The translations under genes and the position numbers were made by a program. Of a stretch of 9,696 nucleotides of DNA, positions 1-6,867 are shown one piece after another. Position 1 is the first letter of the stretch, and every line of letters starts with the position of its first letter. Source of the stretch: an uncultured Dorea sp. (GTDB lineage: Bacteria; Bacillota_A; Clostridia; Lachnospirales; Lachnospiraceae); contig CAJTRM010000058.1 of the NCBI GenBank assembly GCA_910578865.1, positions 1-9,696 of the forward strand. The letters are read 5' to 3'. The notes beneath the pieces were generated by a model. It was not told where the DNA came from, ran no database searches, and was given only the letters and a program-made list of their open reading frames with translations.

Positions 1-29
1 GTTTATAATTTTCAAAAATTACCTCTTGA

Positions 30-155
30 CAAAAGTCACTTCATAACGGAGGTGTATTTGCATTTTCAATTCTTGGGAAAGAGAAGATTTTCGCATATTT
101 TTTTCAAACAGCTAATACATTTGGGGACTCTCAGAGCAATCATGGAATAAAAAAG
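30..155 (+). other. open in-frame extension upstream of the first gene, no start codon
   Basis: The reading frame of the gene starting at 156 stays open back to an in-frame TGA at 27-29, with another stop at 6-8. No ATG, GTG or TTG occurs in that frame between 30 and 155. The predicted peptide reads like protein, with ordinary codons and a stretch such as FAYFFQTANTFGDSQSNHG leading into the next gene. A second frame (frame 1) is open from position 1 to a TAA near 145, and frame 2 is open from 2 to a TAA at 44-46. A longer gene that enters from the left and changes frame somewhere in 1-50 would explain this. It could equally be chance in a short stretch. Nothing else is seen here; a TTGACA at 26-31 has no good -10 partner. 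Confidence 0.4.
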
Positions 156-1097
156 ATGCTTACGGCGTTATATATATATGCTAAGCAAGGTGTCAAGGAT
201 TGGATACGTTATGGTGTTCTGCTTGTGATAGTTTTAGTGATTTGGAATTTGATAATCAGAAAAAAAGAACGTTTATCTGGAAAAGAGCGCATATTGTATT
301 TCACGCTTGCTATAGGATTAGCTTTATATAGTTTTTATGTCGGCTGGCGAATGGAATTTGTACAGTTTCCGCAGATGATAGGTCCTTGTATTTTAGGCAT
401 AATGTTTGTGGGAGTATTTTACTATAAGAATACAAATGCTTTGCTGAGTACAATGTGTGCTATAATAGTTTGTGCAGAGGCGGTATTGTGTATTGGAACC
501 AATAATAGTTGGTATTATCAAACTGTTTTTTTAATTTTTCCGCTCTGTGTATGTATTATAGGTGTGTATAATTGCCAGAATATTTATCTGAAAAGAAATT
601 TGGTACTATGCACAGTATTTGTGGCTGCCATGTTATTTGCAGTAGGAGGAAAATATGCAACTTCATTTGTATATAGAGATGCAGAGATGGCGGAACTTAA
701 ATTTCCTGTCAGTGTAAAAGAATATAGAGGTATTCAGACGTCCAGAGAACGTGCAGAATATTTGAATGAATTAGACGAAGTTTTAGAAGATCTAGAAGGG
801 CAAGAATTATTGTCTTTTGGACGTTTTAATATTGGTCATGTAATTGCAGATATGCCGCCAATTCTTGGAAGAGTTTGGGTAGATTTAGAGGGCTATTCAG
901 TGTATACTTTTGAAGAAGAATTGGAAAGTGCAGTGGAGAAGAAAGGTTATCCGGTTATATTAATAGCAGATTTAGAACAAGACGGGCAGTATACAAGCAA
1001 GGAAAAGCTAGATGTAATCAATAAAATGCTACAAGAAGGTGATTATACAAAATATTACGAAAATGAATGGTATTATGTATATGTACCAGAGAAATAA
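156..1097 (+). CDS. polytopic membrane protein with soluble C-terminal domain, probably the 3' part of a GT-C-like glycosyltransferase gene
   Basis: The 313-residue product has six clear hydrophobic segments at about residues 17-34, 46-63, 74-90, 97-114, 122-139 and 148-165. A charged, soluble tail of about 145 residues follows and ends in an aromatic-rich stretch (YYENEWYYVYVPEK). Several membrane steps followed by an extracytoplasmic tail is the layout of lipid-linked-sugar-dependent (GT-C) glycosyltransferases, but those normally have more membrane segments ahead of the tail. The ATG at 156 has no convincing Shine-Dalgarno site, only GGA at 145-147, and the frame remains open upstream to position 30. 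I therefore think the true N-terminus lies to the left and that a frame change or mutation separates it. The flippase gene follows after 84 bases. The coding nature is clear; the functional class is an inference from topology and context. Confidence 0.6.
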   Translation: MLTALYIYAKQGVKDWIRYGVLLVIVLVIWNLIIRKKERLSGKERILYFTLAIGLALYSFYVGWRMEFVQFPQMIGPCILGIMFVGVFYYKNTNALLSTMCAIIVCAEAVLCIGTNNSWYYQTVFLIFPLCVCIIGVYNCQNIYLKRNLVLCTVFVAAMLFAVGGKYATSFVYRDAEMAELKFPVSVKEYRGIQTSRERAEYLNELDEVLEDLEGQELLSFGRFNIGHVIADMPPILGRVWVDLEGYSVYTFEEELESAVEKKGYPVILIADLEQDGQYTSKEKLDVINKMLQEGDYTKYYENEWYYVYVPEK

Positions 1098-1181
1098 TTG
1101 ACTTAAACAAATATGGAATACTGGAGAGTATATTTATTGCGATATCAGATGGGTTGAATTGAGAGAGAATAAAGAGTAAAA

Positions 1182-2366
1182 ATGATAAAAGAAAAAAAGA
1201 AAATTATTATAGATTTATTATACAGCATAGGTGCAACCGGATTGATGAATGTTGTTATTCAGTTTGTTGTTTATCCGTTAGTGAATCGCCAGATTGGGGA
1301 AAGTGGATTTGGAAATATGCTTTTTTGGATGGGGGTGGTTAGTATTTTTGCCCCTTCCTATGGACTGGCGGTTAATAATACCAGATTAGTTTTTCCAGAG
1401 AGAGAGAAGACGAGTAATCGAGATTATTTAGAAATTCTCTCCCTTTTTGCATTGATTTCAGTGGCTGTTGTACTAGTATTGTGTATTTTTCAGAACAGTG
1501 GAATTGTAGGAAGCTGTGCGCTTATATATATCATGGTTATTTCTGTGTTCCGTAACTATTCAACGGTTGAATATCGCTTGAATCTAAATTACAAAAAACA
1601 GTTTATGTTTTATTTGTTTTTGTCTGTTGGTTATGTGTTGGGAACGATTATTTGTATGTTTACTAACACGTGGTTCGGAACATTTATCATTGGGGAAACA
1701 GTGGCAATTTTATATGTTGCATTGACAGGAGGAATATATGATCTGAAGAAAAAGAGTACTATTTACAGGAGGGTTCTTGGTAAGAAGTGTTTGATTTTGG
1801 CGCTGGCATATCTTTTGACCAATCTGATGTTGAATTTAGATAGAATTATATTGAAATATGGGGTCAGTGATGAAGCTGTTTCGCAATATTATGTATTATC
1901 TCTTTTAGGAAAAACTATTGCAATTATAGGCGGTCCATTAAGTAGTGTTATTATTGGGTATTTATCTAAAGATAACTACCAGCTTAATAGAAAGGAATTC
2001 GGTAAAATAGTAGGAGCTATGGTAATTGTAGGAAGTGTTTTTTTGACAATAACTTCTATTGTAACGCCTGTTTTTATTAAGATTTTATATCCTAATCTAT
2101 ATGCTGGAATAAAGGGGTTAAATGTTATTATAAACGCTGCGCAGATTTTTTATTTTTTAACAACGCTTCTTTTGGTTATCGTTCTTACTGTTTGTGATAC
2201 AAAATGGCAGCTTAGAATTCAAATTAGTTATTCAGGATTATTCTTGATCACTGCAATAGTATTTACGATGTGGGGCGGGTTGAAAGGATTTGCTGTTGCT
2301 GCTTTTGTTTCCAATATATGTTATTTTATTGGAACATTTTTTGTGGGAATGAGATTTGCTAAGTAA
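1182..2366 (+). CDS. Wzx-like polysaccharide flippase (MOP superfamily)
   Basis: The 394-residue product is almost entirely membrane-embedded, with about eleven to twelve hydrophobic segments and a short Lys-rich N-terminus (MIKEKKKII). The first segment followed by YPLVNRQIGESGFG is typical of polysaccharide-export proteins of the MOP exporter superfamily, as is a central LNLDRIILKYG element (Asp220-Arg221) at the start of the second half. The length is within the usual range for Wzx-type flippases. Such proteins move undecaprenyl-diphosphate-linked oligosaccharide units from the inner to the outer face of the cytoplasmic membrane. The start at 1182 is preceded by purine-rich GAGAGAGAAT and AAAGAG stretches, a weak ribosome site. 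Its neighbours are two other polytopic proteins and an acyltransferase, as expected in a surface-glycan locus. The transported glycan cannot be deduced. Confidence 0.8.
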   Translation: MIKEKKKIIIDLLYSIGATGLMNVVIQFVVYPLVNRQIGESGFGNMLFWMGVVSIFAPSYGLAVNNTRLVFPEREKTSNRDYLEILSLFALISVAVVLVLCIFQNSGIVGSCALIYIMVISVFRNYSTVEYRLNLNYKKQFMFYLFLSVGYVLGTIICMFTNTWFGTFIIGETVAILYVALTGGIYDLKKKSTIYRRVLGKKCLILALAYLLTNLMLNLDRIILKYGVSDEAVSQYYVLSLLGKTIAIIGGPLSSVIIGYLSKDNYQLNRKEFGKIVGAMVIVGSVFLTITSIVTPVFIKILYPNLYAGIKGLNVIINAAQIFYFLTTLLLVIVLTVCDTKWQLRIQISYSGLFLITAIVFTMWGGLKGFAVAAFVSNICYFIGTFFVGMRFAK

Positions 2367-2434
2367 ATTACAAAAAAAGTAGGAGATAAAAGGAAATGGG
2401 ATAAACAATAGAAGTAGATAAAAATGAGGTGCTG

Positions 2435-2443
2435 TGATACAAT
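2435..2443 (+). promoter_or_regulatory. possible extended -10 promoter element
   Basis: TGATACAAT fits the extended -10 pattern TGnTAnnnT. It lies in the 133-base gap between the flippase and the polytopic gene, about 56 bases before the start codon. There is no good -35 hexamer at 17 bases, so any promoter would depend on the extended -10. The rest of the gap shows no terminator or operator. In AT-rich DNA this motif arises by chance easily. Confidence 0.22.
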
Positions 2444-2499
2444 TAAAAATGAAATTGATTTGAAAATTAGTTGTATGTTTTACTTTAGAGGTGTGATAA

Positions 2500-3726
2500 A
2501 TGAATAAACAGAAAGAAAAGCTTGTCTGGCCGATAGGTATTGTATGTGTTGTTGTTTTTTATGCGACTTGCATATTAACGAATCTAATTATGGAAGAAAG
2601 AAGTAGCGGTTCAGATTTGATGATTCATACGAATAATGCAGCACTGTTGGAATTTTCTAATCCAGGACCATTTTTTAGAAGATTTACTTATCCGGTATAT
2701 CATGTGCTGTGTGCAATTTTTAACAGAGTTTTTCATATTTCCATATATGATGCAGGTGTTTTAGTAGTTACTATTTTTGTAATGTTGACAGTTATTGTTA
2801 CTTATTTGATATTAAAACGATTTTTAAAAGAAGATTATACCGAATCAACAATTAGTATCCTTACCTTTGTTTTGACTTATGTAACAGCAATTTATCTTCC
2901 CTGGTATAATAAAGATGTCTATAGGGGGGTGAGTTCTCCCAATATCTGGCATAGTCCAACCCAAGTAGTAGTGAAAGCTGCTGCGTTGGTGGCAATTTTT
3001 TTGTATATAAAATATTATTATGATTATCAAGCAATTATTGGAAATGAGAATAAGATGAATTTGTTCTCTTGGAAGAAAATAGGATTGTTTTCAGTACTGT
3101 TATTATATACTGTGTGGGCTAAACCTTCTTTTTTGCAAGGATTTTTACCAACAGTATGTATATTTTTAATGATTGAGTTGATAATTTCAAAAGGAAAGAT
3201 TTTCCCTTTTTGTGTGCAGTCGGGTATGGCTTTTTTGCCGAGTTGTTTATATCTTTTATATCAACTTCTATTTTATTATAGTGATGGAAGTGAATATAAT
3301 AGGGGGGGGGGTATCGTATTTACCTTTTTTGGTTTTATAGGAAATAGCGCTCCCAATATAGTGATTTCGTCTATATTGCTTTATGCATTTCCGGTGTTCT
3401 GTATTTTGTCGATTGCCCGTAAAGACATATTTGCAGATAAATATTTATGGGTGATTATTTTATTTGCTATAATTTCGTTTTGTGAATCTGCATGTTTGGC
3501 TGAAGGATTAGATAATAGTGCAGGTAATTTTTCATGGGCTAAACAACTTTCTGTTTATTTTTTGTGGGTTATTGCAATTATTAAATATTTTAAAAAGAAA
3601 AGTTCTAACTTGGATTTTTTTGAAAATAAATGGGTATTTAAGGTGGGGGATTTATTGTTGCTTGCTCATTTTGTATCTGGAATATATTATTACATTCATT
3701 TGCTTAAAGGACCGGATTGGTTATAG
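2500..3726 (+). CDS. polytopic membrane protein, candidate Wzy polymerase or GT-C glycosyltransferase, phase-variable (in-frame G10)
   Basis: The 408-residue protein has about ten hydrophobic segments beginning at residue 9. Polar loops carry likely functional residues: HTNNAALLEF near 43-52, SPNIWHSPT at 146-154, WAKPSF at 206-211 and LDNSAGNFSWAKQ towards the C-terminus. I recall similar Asn/His/Pro loop motifs in uncharacterised clostridial membrane proteins of glycan loci, but cannot name the family. The start at 2500 has a good GAGGTG site eight bases upstream. Codons 268-271 (Arg-Gly-Gly-Gly) are encoded by a run of ten G at 3302-3311. Losing one G gives a stop about 12 codons on, and gaining one gives a stop about 15 codons on. 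The gene is therefore ON as read and looks subject to slipped-strand switching. The position after a flippase and before an acyltransferase suits a polymerase or transferase acting at the outer membrane face. Confidence 0.7.
   Translation: MNKQKEKLVWPIGIVCVVVFYATCILTNLIMEERSSGSDLMIHTNNAALLEFSNPGPFFRRFTYPVYHVLCAIFNRVFHISIYDAGVLVVTIFVMLTVIVTYLILKRFLKEDYTESTISILTFVLTYVTAIYLPWYNKDVYRGVSSPNIWHSPTQVVVKAAALVAIFLYIKYYYDYQAIIGNENKMNLFSWKKIGLFSVLLLYTVWAKPSFLQGFLPTVCIFLMIELIISKGKIFPFCVQSGMAFLPSCLYLLYQLLFYYSDGSEYNRGGGIVFTFFGFIGNSAPNIVISSILLYAFPVFCILSIARKDIFADKYLWVIILFAIISFCESACLAEGLDNSAGNFSWAKQLSVYFLWVIAIIKYFKKKSSNLDFFENKWVFKVGDLLLLAHFVSGIYYYIHLLKGPDWL
2924..2929 (+). repeat. short G6 run within the polytopic gene
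   Basis: Six G encode part of YRGVSS. The run is in frame. It is shorter than the G10 at 3302-3311 and less likely to be hypermutable, but it is a possible second site of slippage in the same gene. Confidence 0.5.
3302..3311 (+). repeat. poly-G tract (G10), candidate phase-variation switch, ON register
   Basis: Ten consecutive G lie in an AT-rich coding region (aat-a-G10-tatcg), at codons 268-271 of the polytopic membrane gene. The length keeps the gene in frame. Changing by +1 or -1 exposes a stop within about 16 codons in either case. Mononucleotide G runs of this size are classic substrates for slipped-strand mispairing. Confidence 0.8.
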
Positions 3727-3752
3727 TTAAGCATTCAGAGGAGTGAGAGACT

Positions 3753-4340
3753 ATGGCAGTGAGAAAAAAATGGGTGGATTCATTAAGATTTTTTGCGATA
3801 ATGATTGTCTTTTTAACACATTTTATTACGATTTTGTATCCAGAAGCTTCTAGATTTTGGCATGAAGGATTATGTGCGGTTATATTGTGTGGAATCACGG
3901 GGAAACTGGGAGTTGCCATGTTTTCGATAATTTTGGGATATTTTGCTGCGTTGGCAGTAACTAAGGAGAATTTTGATTTATCAACATATATTTGTAAAAG
4001 GTATCTACGTTTTTTTGTAGTAATAGCTTTTACGATTGTTTTGATACAAGTTCTTATTTTTGTTTTTGCGAGTGCAGAATTGAGGAATAGTGCTTTTATT
4101 GTAAAAGAGAATTTTTTTATTGGTAAGCCTTTAGTCTCTTTAGGAGAAATATTGAAAGTGAGTCTTTTGTTCGGGGAAGCAATTTTTCCATTGTTGTGGT
4201 GTATGGATGATTTTTTCTTTGCGTCTTTAATAATTGTGGTTGTTTTTTCAAATAGTAGTGAGAAAACATACAAAATACAGGGGGGGGGTATTTGCTTTTG
4301 GTTGCCTTTGTCTCCTGTTGTGCCGGATATGTATGGGTAG
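3753..4340 (+). CDS. acyltransferase-3 family O-acyltransferase, N-terminal half; truncated at a G9 run (phase OFF)
   Basis: This frame encodes 195 residues. The N-terminus matches membrane-bound acyltransferase-3 (OatA/WecH/Oac-like) enzymes: MAVRKKWVDSLRFFAIM leads into the first membrane helix, with His23 in LTHF where the family's catalytic His sits, and GKLGVAMFSIILGYF corresponds to the family's G-x-x-x-F-F-x-(L/I)-S-G-Y/F element. Further helices follow. The ATG at 3753 has a strong AGAGGAG site at 3737-3743. After codon 176 the run of nine G puts the ribosome out of frame, and about 17 non-homologous residues follow before a TAG at 4338-4340. With ten G (or seven) the protein would continue in the frame of 4292-4795 to give about 347 residues, a normal family length. 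Such enzymes typically move acetyl or similar groups across the membrane to glycan hydroxyls. Confidence 0.75.
   Translation: MAVRKKWVDSLRFFAIMIVFLTHFITILYPEASRFWHEGLCAVILCGITGKLGVAMFSIILGYFAALAVTKENFDLSTYICKRYLRFFVVIAFTIVLIQVLIFVFASAELRNSAFIVKENFFIGKPLVSLGEILKVSLLFGEAIFPLLWCMDDFFFASLIIVVVFSNSSEKTYKIQGGGICFWLPLSPVVPDMYG
4280..4288 (+). repeat. poly-G tract (G9), candidate phase-variation switch, OFF register
   Basis: Nine consecutive G occur at codons 176-179 of the acyltransferase gene. The N-terminal half is read in frame 3 and the C-terminal half in frame 2. The frame-2 opening begins at 4262 and the frame-3 opening ends at 4337, so the shift must fall in this short overlap, which contains the G run. 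Lengths of 7 or 10 G restore one continuous protein; 8 G also gives an early stop. Confidence 0.85.
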
Positions 4341-4795
4341 GAATCTGTTGCATGGGAGCCATAGTATACTATTTAGAGCATACATTTAAGGTTTCATCAA
4401 GAAACTATATTGGTTTATTTTTGATATTGCTAATTGTTTATAAATACATGGCTTGGCAATGGGGAGAAAATCAAGTGATTTATATTCTTCAGGGAATATT
4501 ATGTTCTAGTTTGTTTCTTTGGTTGTTGCATAGCAAACAAGAAATTTTGAATTGGAGAATATTTGCTAAAGGCGGAGAGATTTCCTTTTATATTTATGTA
4601 TCACATATCTTAGTCATTTATACATGGGGATATTATTTTACAGATTTTATAAATGGACTTATTCCGTATAAAGCAGCCTTTTTAATTACGTTTATAAGTA
4701 CAGTTTTTGTAACTTGGATAGTTTCTTGGGGGATTTATATAGTATTGGAAAAGAAAATATTAAAAAAGATATATTTACTAATGGGATGGAATTAA
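4292..4795 (+). CDS. acyltransferase-3 family O-acyltransferase, C-terminal half, out of frame with its N-terminal half
   Basis: This 167-codon stretch continues the gene that starts at 3753. It holds four to five hydrophobic segments. The motif GEISFYIYVSHILVIYTWG is the family's late S/G-(F/L)-Y-(I/L)-(F/Y)-x-x-H element, seen near the end of acyltransferase-3 domains. The nominal start is a TTG at 4292, three bases after the G run. I do not think this is a native start: no separate gene of the family begins here, and the opening extends upstream through the G run to 4262. Translation restart with poly-G as a crude ribosome site is possible but speculative. The TAA stop at 4793-4795 lies in the loop of a stem-loop. 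Together with 3753-4340 this is best read as one phase-variable gene in the OFF state, or one whose G run was miscounted in sequencing. Confidence 0.7.
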   Translation: MLLVAFVSCCAGYVWVGICCMGAIVYYLEHTFKVSSRNYIGLFLILLIVYKYMAWQWGENQVIYILQGILCSSLFLWLLHSKQEILNWRIFAKGGEISFYIYVSHILVIYTWGYYFTDFINGLIPYKAAFLITFISTVFVTWIVSWGIYIVLEKKILKKIYLLMGWN

Positions 4796-4817
4796 TAGCA
4801 TCCTTTTTAGTAAATAT
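4771..4817 (+). other. stem-loop at the end of the acyltransferase gene, possible weak terminator or mRNA 3' structure
   Basis: The arm ATATTTACTAA (4771-4781) pairs perfectly with TTAGTAAATAT (4807-4817), and GGATG (4784-4788) pairs with CATCC (4799-4803). A small internal loop and a ten-base apical loop contain the stop codon. The + strand lacks the run of T that follows an intrinsic terminator. On the - strand a T-rich stretch does follow the stem, but no - strand gene is seen. It marks the boundary between the membrane-protein genes and the enzyme genes. Confidence 0.45.
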
Positions 4818-4882
4818 TTCCAGAAAACAAGAGAGTAAGAAAGTTACATATTAAGTATTTGATAGAGAAGGTGAGATGAAAC

Positions 4883-6121
4883 ATGAAGAAAGTAATGATT
4901 CTAGGTGCTAATAATGGACAGATTCCATTTATGAATATTTGTAAAAAAATGGGAGCAGAGGTAATTACCATTAGTATAAAAGGTGATTATCCAGGGTTTA
5001 AAGTGGCAGATCGATATTATTACTGTGATATTTGTGACAAAGAAAAGGTTTTAGATATTGCTAGAAGAGAAAAAATAGATGCTATTCTTACAGATCAGAC
5101 TGATGTTTCCGTACCGACAGTAGCATACGTAGCAGAAAAATTGGGCATAAAAGGTATAGGGTATGATGTAGCTGTCAAATTTTCTGATAAGTATCTTATG
5201 AGGCAGGAAGCTAGGAAAGCGGGTATAGGTGTACCTGAGTTTTTTCAGGCTGCATCTTATGAAGAAGTAGAGGAGCAAATTACTCCACTAAAATTTCCGA
5301 TTATGGTAAAACCAACTCAGAGTAGTGGAAGTAGAGGCGTTCATAAAGTATGTGATATTCAAGCGCTGAAAAATGCTGTAGAAGACGCCCTATTGTATTC
5401 AGGAAATGATAAAGTTATCGTTGAAGAATTTATAGAAGGCAGAGAATATATTGTTGATGGATTAGCAATTAATTATCAATATATTAATACAGATTTAGGT
5501 ATCAAAGAGTATTTTGATATACCGAATATGTATATCTCTAAAATGTGTATGTTTTCCTCAGCAAATATGATAGAAGACAAGAAAGAAAAAATGTTGTTAG
5601 AGGCAAACAAAAAACTTGTAGAGACCATGGGACTTAAATTTGGAATTACTCATGGAGAATACATATATTCTGACAGGGATCAGAAAGTATATTTAGTGGA
5701 GATTGCAGCTCGCGGCGGGGGTGTCTACCTTTCTTCTGATTTAACGCCTTTGGCATCAGGAATAGATGTCAACGAGGTATTGATTGATTATGTATTGAAT
5801 GATACAGACTATGAATTGAATAAATTGAAGTTTGAAAAAAATGTGTCTGCATGGATATGTTTTGAATTGGCGCCAGGTAAGGTTACTAATATACGTGGAG
5901 TGGAAGAAACAAAGTTAATACCGGGAGTATATAAAGTTTGCGTTGATAATTTGTATATTGGTAAGGATATAGAAGAATTGATTAATGATACTCGTAAGCA
6001 GGGACCGGTACTGGTATGTGCAGAAAGTAGAGAAGAATGTTTCGCTGTATTAGACAAAGTTAAAGAAACTTTACAAATTGAAACTATTGGGCAAAACGGA
6101 GTAGAGGGAATTCAGTGGTAA
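4883..6121 (+). CDS. ATP-grasp carboxylate-amine ligase family protein
   Basis: The 412-residue soluble protein follows the ATP-grasp plan. There is an N-terminal Rossmann-like domain (MILGANNGQIPF at 5-16, with DQTD near 71-74). The lid begins DKYLMRQEARKAGIGVPEF (102-120). The nucleotide loop is KFPIMVKPTQSSGSRGV (137-153, with Lys143 placed for ATP), followed by VIVEEFIEGREY (178-189). The metal-binding strand HGEYIYS...VYLVEIAARGGG runs from 257 to 280. A C-terminal domain of about 110 residues completes it. ATP-grasp enzymes activate a carboxylate as acyl-phosphate and couple it to an amine or similar nucleophile. The usual E-x-N pair in the metal strand is here E-I-A (Glu273, Ala275). 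An AAGGTGA site lies eight bases before the start. It overlaps the next gene by seven bases. The substrate is unknown; the neighbours suggest amino-acid-like chemistry on a glycan precursor. PurK/PurT and carbamoyl-phosphate synthase are unlikely from context. Confidence 0.8.
   Translation: MKKVMILGANNGQIPFMNICKKMGAEVITISIKGDYPGFKVADRYYYCDICDKEKVLDIARREKIDAILTDQTDVSVPTVAYVAEKLGIKGIGYDVAVKFSDKYLMRQEARKAGIGVPEFFQAASYEEVEEQITPLKFPIMVKPTQSSGSRGVHKVCDIQALKNAVEDALLYSGNDKVIVEEFIEGREYIVDGLAINYQYINTDLGIKEYFDIPNMYISKMCMFSSANMIEDKKEKMLLEANKKLVETMGLKFGITHGEYIYSDRDQKVYLVEIAARGGGVYLSSDLTPLASGIDVNEVLIDYVLNDTDYELNKLKFEKNVSAWICFELAPGKVTNIRGVEETKLIPGVYKVCVDNLYIGKDIEELINDTRKQGPVLVCAESREECFAVLDKVKETLQIETIGQNGVEGIQW
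6103..6110 (+). promoter_or_regulatory. ribosome binding site deciding the GTG start at 6115
   Basis: AGAGGGAA inside the end of the ATP-grasp gene sits about six bases before GTG 6115. The alternative ATG at 6127 would be about 18 bases away and has no site of its own. This supports the GTG start and translational coupling. Confidence 0.55.
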
Positions 6122-6867
6122 TAGATATGAAAAAAGATGTAATAGCATATGGCGGTTATAATACATATGGGTTCGACATTGGGATATTAATGTTAGATTC
6201 AAGCTTTCCGAGAATTGAAGGTGATGTTGGGAATGCAAGAACCTGGAATTATCCTGTTTTGTATAAAAAGGTAGAAGGTGGTACTCCTCAAAAAGTAGTA
6301 TTGGAGTTAAAACTAGAAGATATTAAGCCCTTTATTGATGCGGCGAGAGAATTGGAAGCAGCGGGGGTAAAGGCTATTACAACTTCCTGTGGTTTTCTTG
6401 CGTTATTTCAACGAGAACTGGCAGAGGCTGTAAATATTCCCGTATTTACATCGGCACTTATGCTTGTGCCGCTTGTTTCTAAAATGACAGGCGGACATAA
6501 AAAAGTGGGTGTATTAACGGCCAGTAAAAAGACACTTTCTGAAAAACATTTGCAGTCGGTAGGAATTGAGAAAGAAAGCTGTGTTATATATGGTTTAGAA
6601 GAGAAAGAAAATTTCACACATTTTACGGTGCAGAATTGGGATAAAGTTGATGTGAGTAAATGTCGGGAAGAGTTAATGCAGGTATCTTCTAAAATGGTAG
6701 AGGAAAATAATGATATTGGAGCTATTGTATTGGAATGTACAAATATGCCGCCATTTGCAAAAGATATACAGAATGTAACAGGACTTCCGGTTTTCGATAT
6801 TGTTTCATTGACAGATATGGTGTTTGGTGCATGGAATCAAAGAAGGTATGGACAGGAGGAGCGGTAG
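6115..6867 (+). CDS. Asp/Glu/hydantoin racemase superfamily enzyme
   Basis: The product is 250 residues from GTG (246 if ATG 6127 is used). Two cysteines sit in the places expected for the two-base catalysis of aspartate/glutamate racemases: Cys92 in AITTSCGFLALF and Cys208 in IVLECTNMPPF, each at the end of a beta strand. The order of strands and the KKVGVLTASKKTL segment starting the second half agree with this superfamily, which also includes maleate isomerases, hydantoin racemases and arylmalonate decarboxylases. The length is typical. Retention of both cysteines favours racemase or isomerase activity rather than decarboxylation. The gene overlaps the ATP-grasp gene and its TAG directly abuts the ATG of the DapB-like gene, so the three are almost certainly translated from one mRNA. 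The substrate is unknown; a D-amino acid or an isomerised dicarboxylate for glycan decoration is an inference. A murI housekeeping role is unlikely given the context and motif differences. Confidence 0.75.
   Translation: MVIDMKKDVIAYGGYNTYGFDIGILMLDSSFPRIEGDVGNARTWNYPVLYKKVEGGTPQKVVLELKLEDIKPFIDAARELEAAGVKAITTSCGFLALFQRELAEAVNIPVFTSALMLVPLVSKMTGGHKKVGVLTASKKTLSEKHLQSVGIEKESCVIYGLEEKENFTHFTVQNWDKVDVSKCREELMQVSSKMVEENNDIGAIVLECTNMPPFAKDIQNVTGLPVFDIVSLTDMVFGAWNQRRYGQEER

Noticed and set aside
26..31. Perfect TTGACA hexamer as a -35 promoter element
   Set aside because: No acceptable -10 hexamer at 15-19 bases downstream, and the region appears to be coding.
1098..1181. TTGACT at 1098-1103 as a promoter for the flippase gene
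   Set aside because: The nearest TATATT lies about 25 bases away, too far for a normal spacer.
3518..3730. A 70-codon + strand frame overlapping the end of the polytopic gene
   Set aside because: Out-of-frame shadow of a well-supported membrane protein with no own ribosome site.
3704..4362. Long opposite-strand open frames over the acyltransferase gene
   Set aside because: They are antisense to a clear family match, have no good ribosome sites, and give Lys/Thr/Ser/Pro-rich sequences typical of shadow frames in AT-rich DNA.
4883..6121. Assignment of the ATP-grasp gene to purK or carB
   Set aside because: The length, the EIAARGGG strand and the absence of purine or pyrimidine genes nearby do not fit; only the general ligase family is supported.
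6115..6867. Assignment as murI glutamate racemase
   Set aside because: The motifs around the two cysteines (TTSCGF and LECTNM) and the operon context fit the wider superfamily better than MurI.
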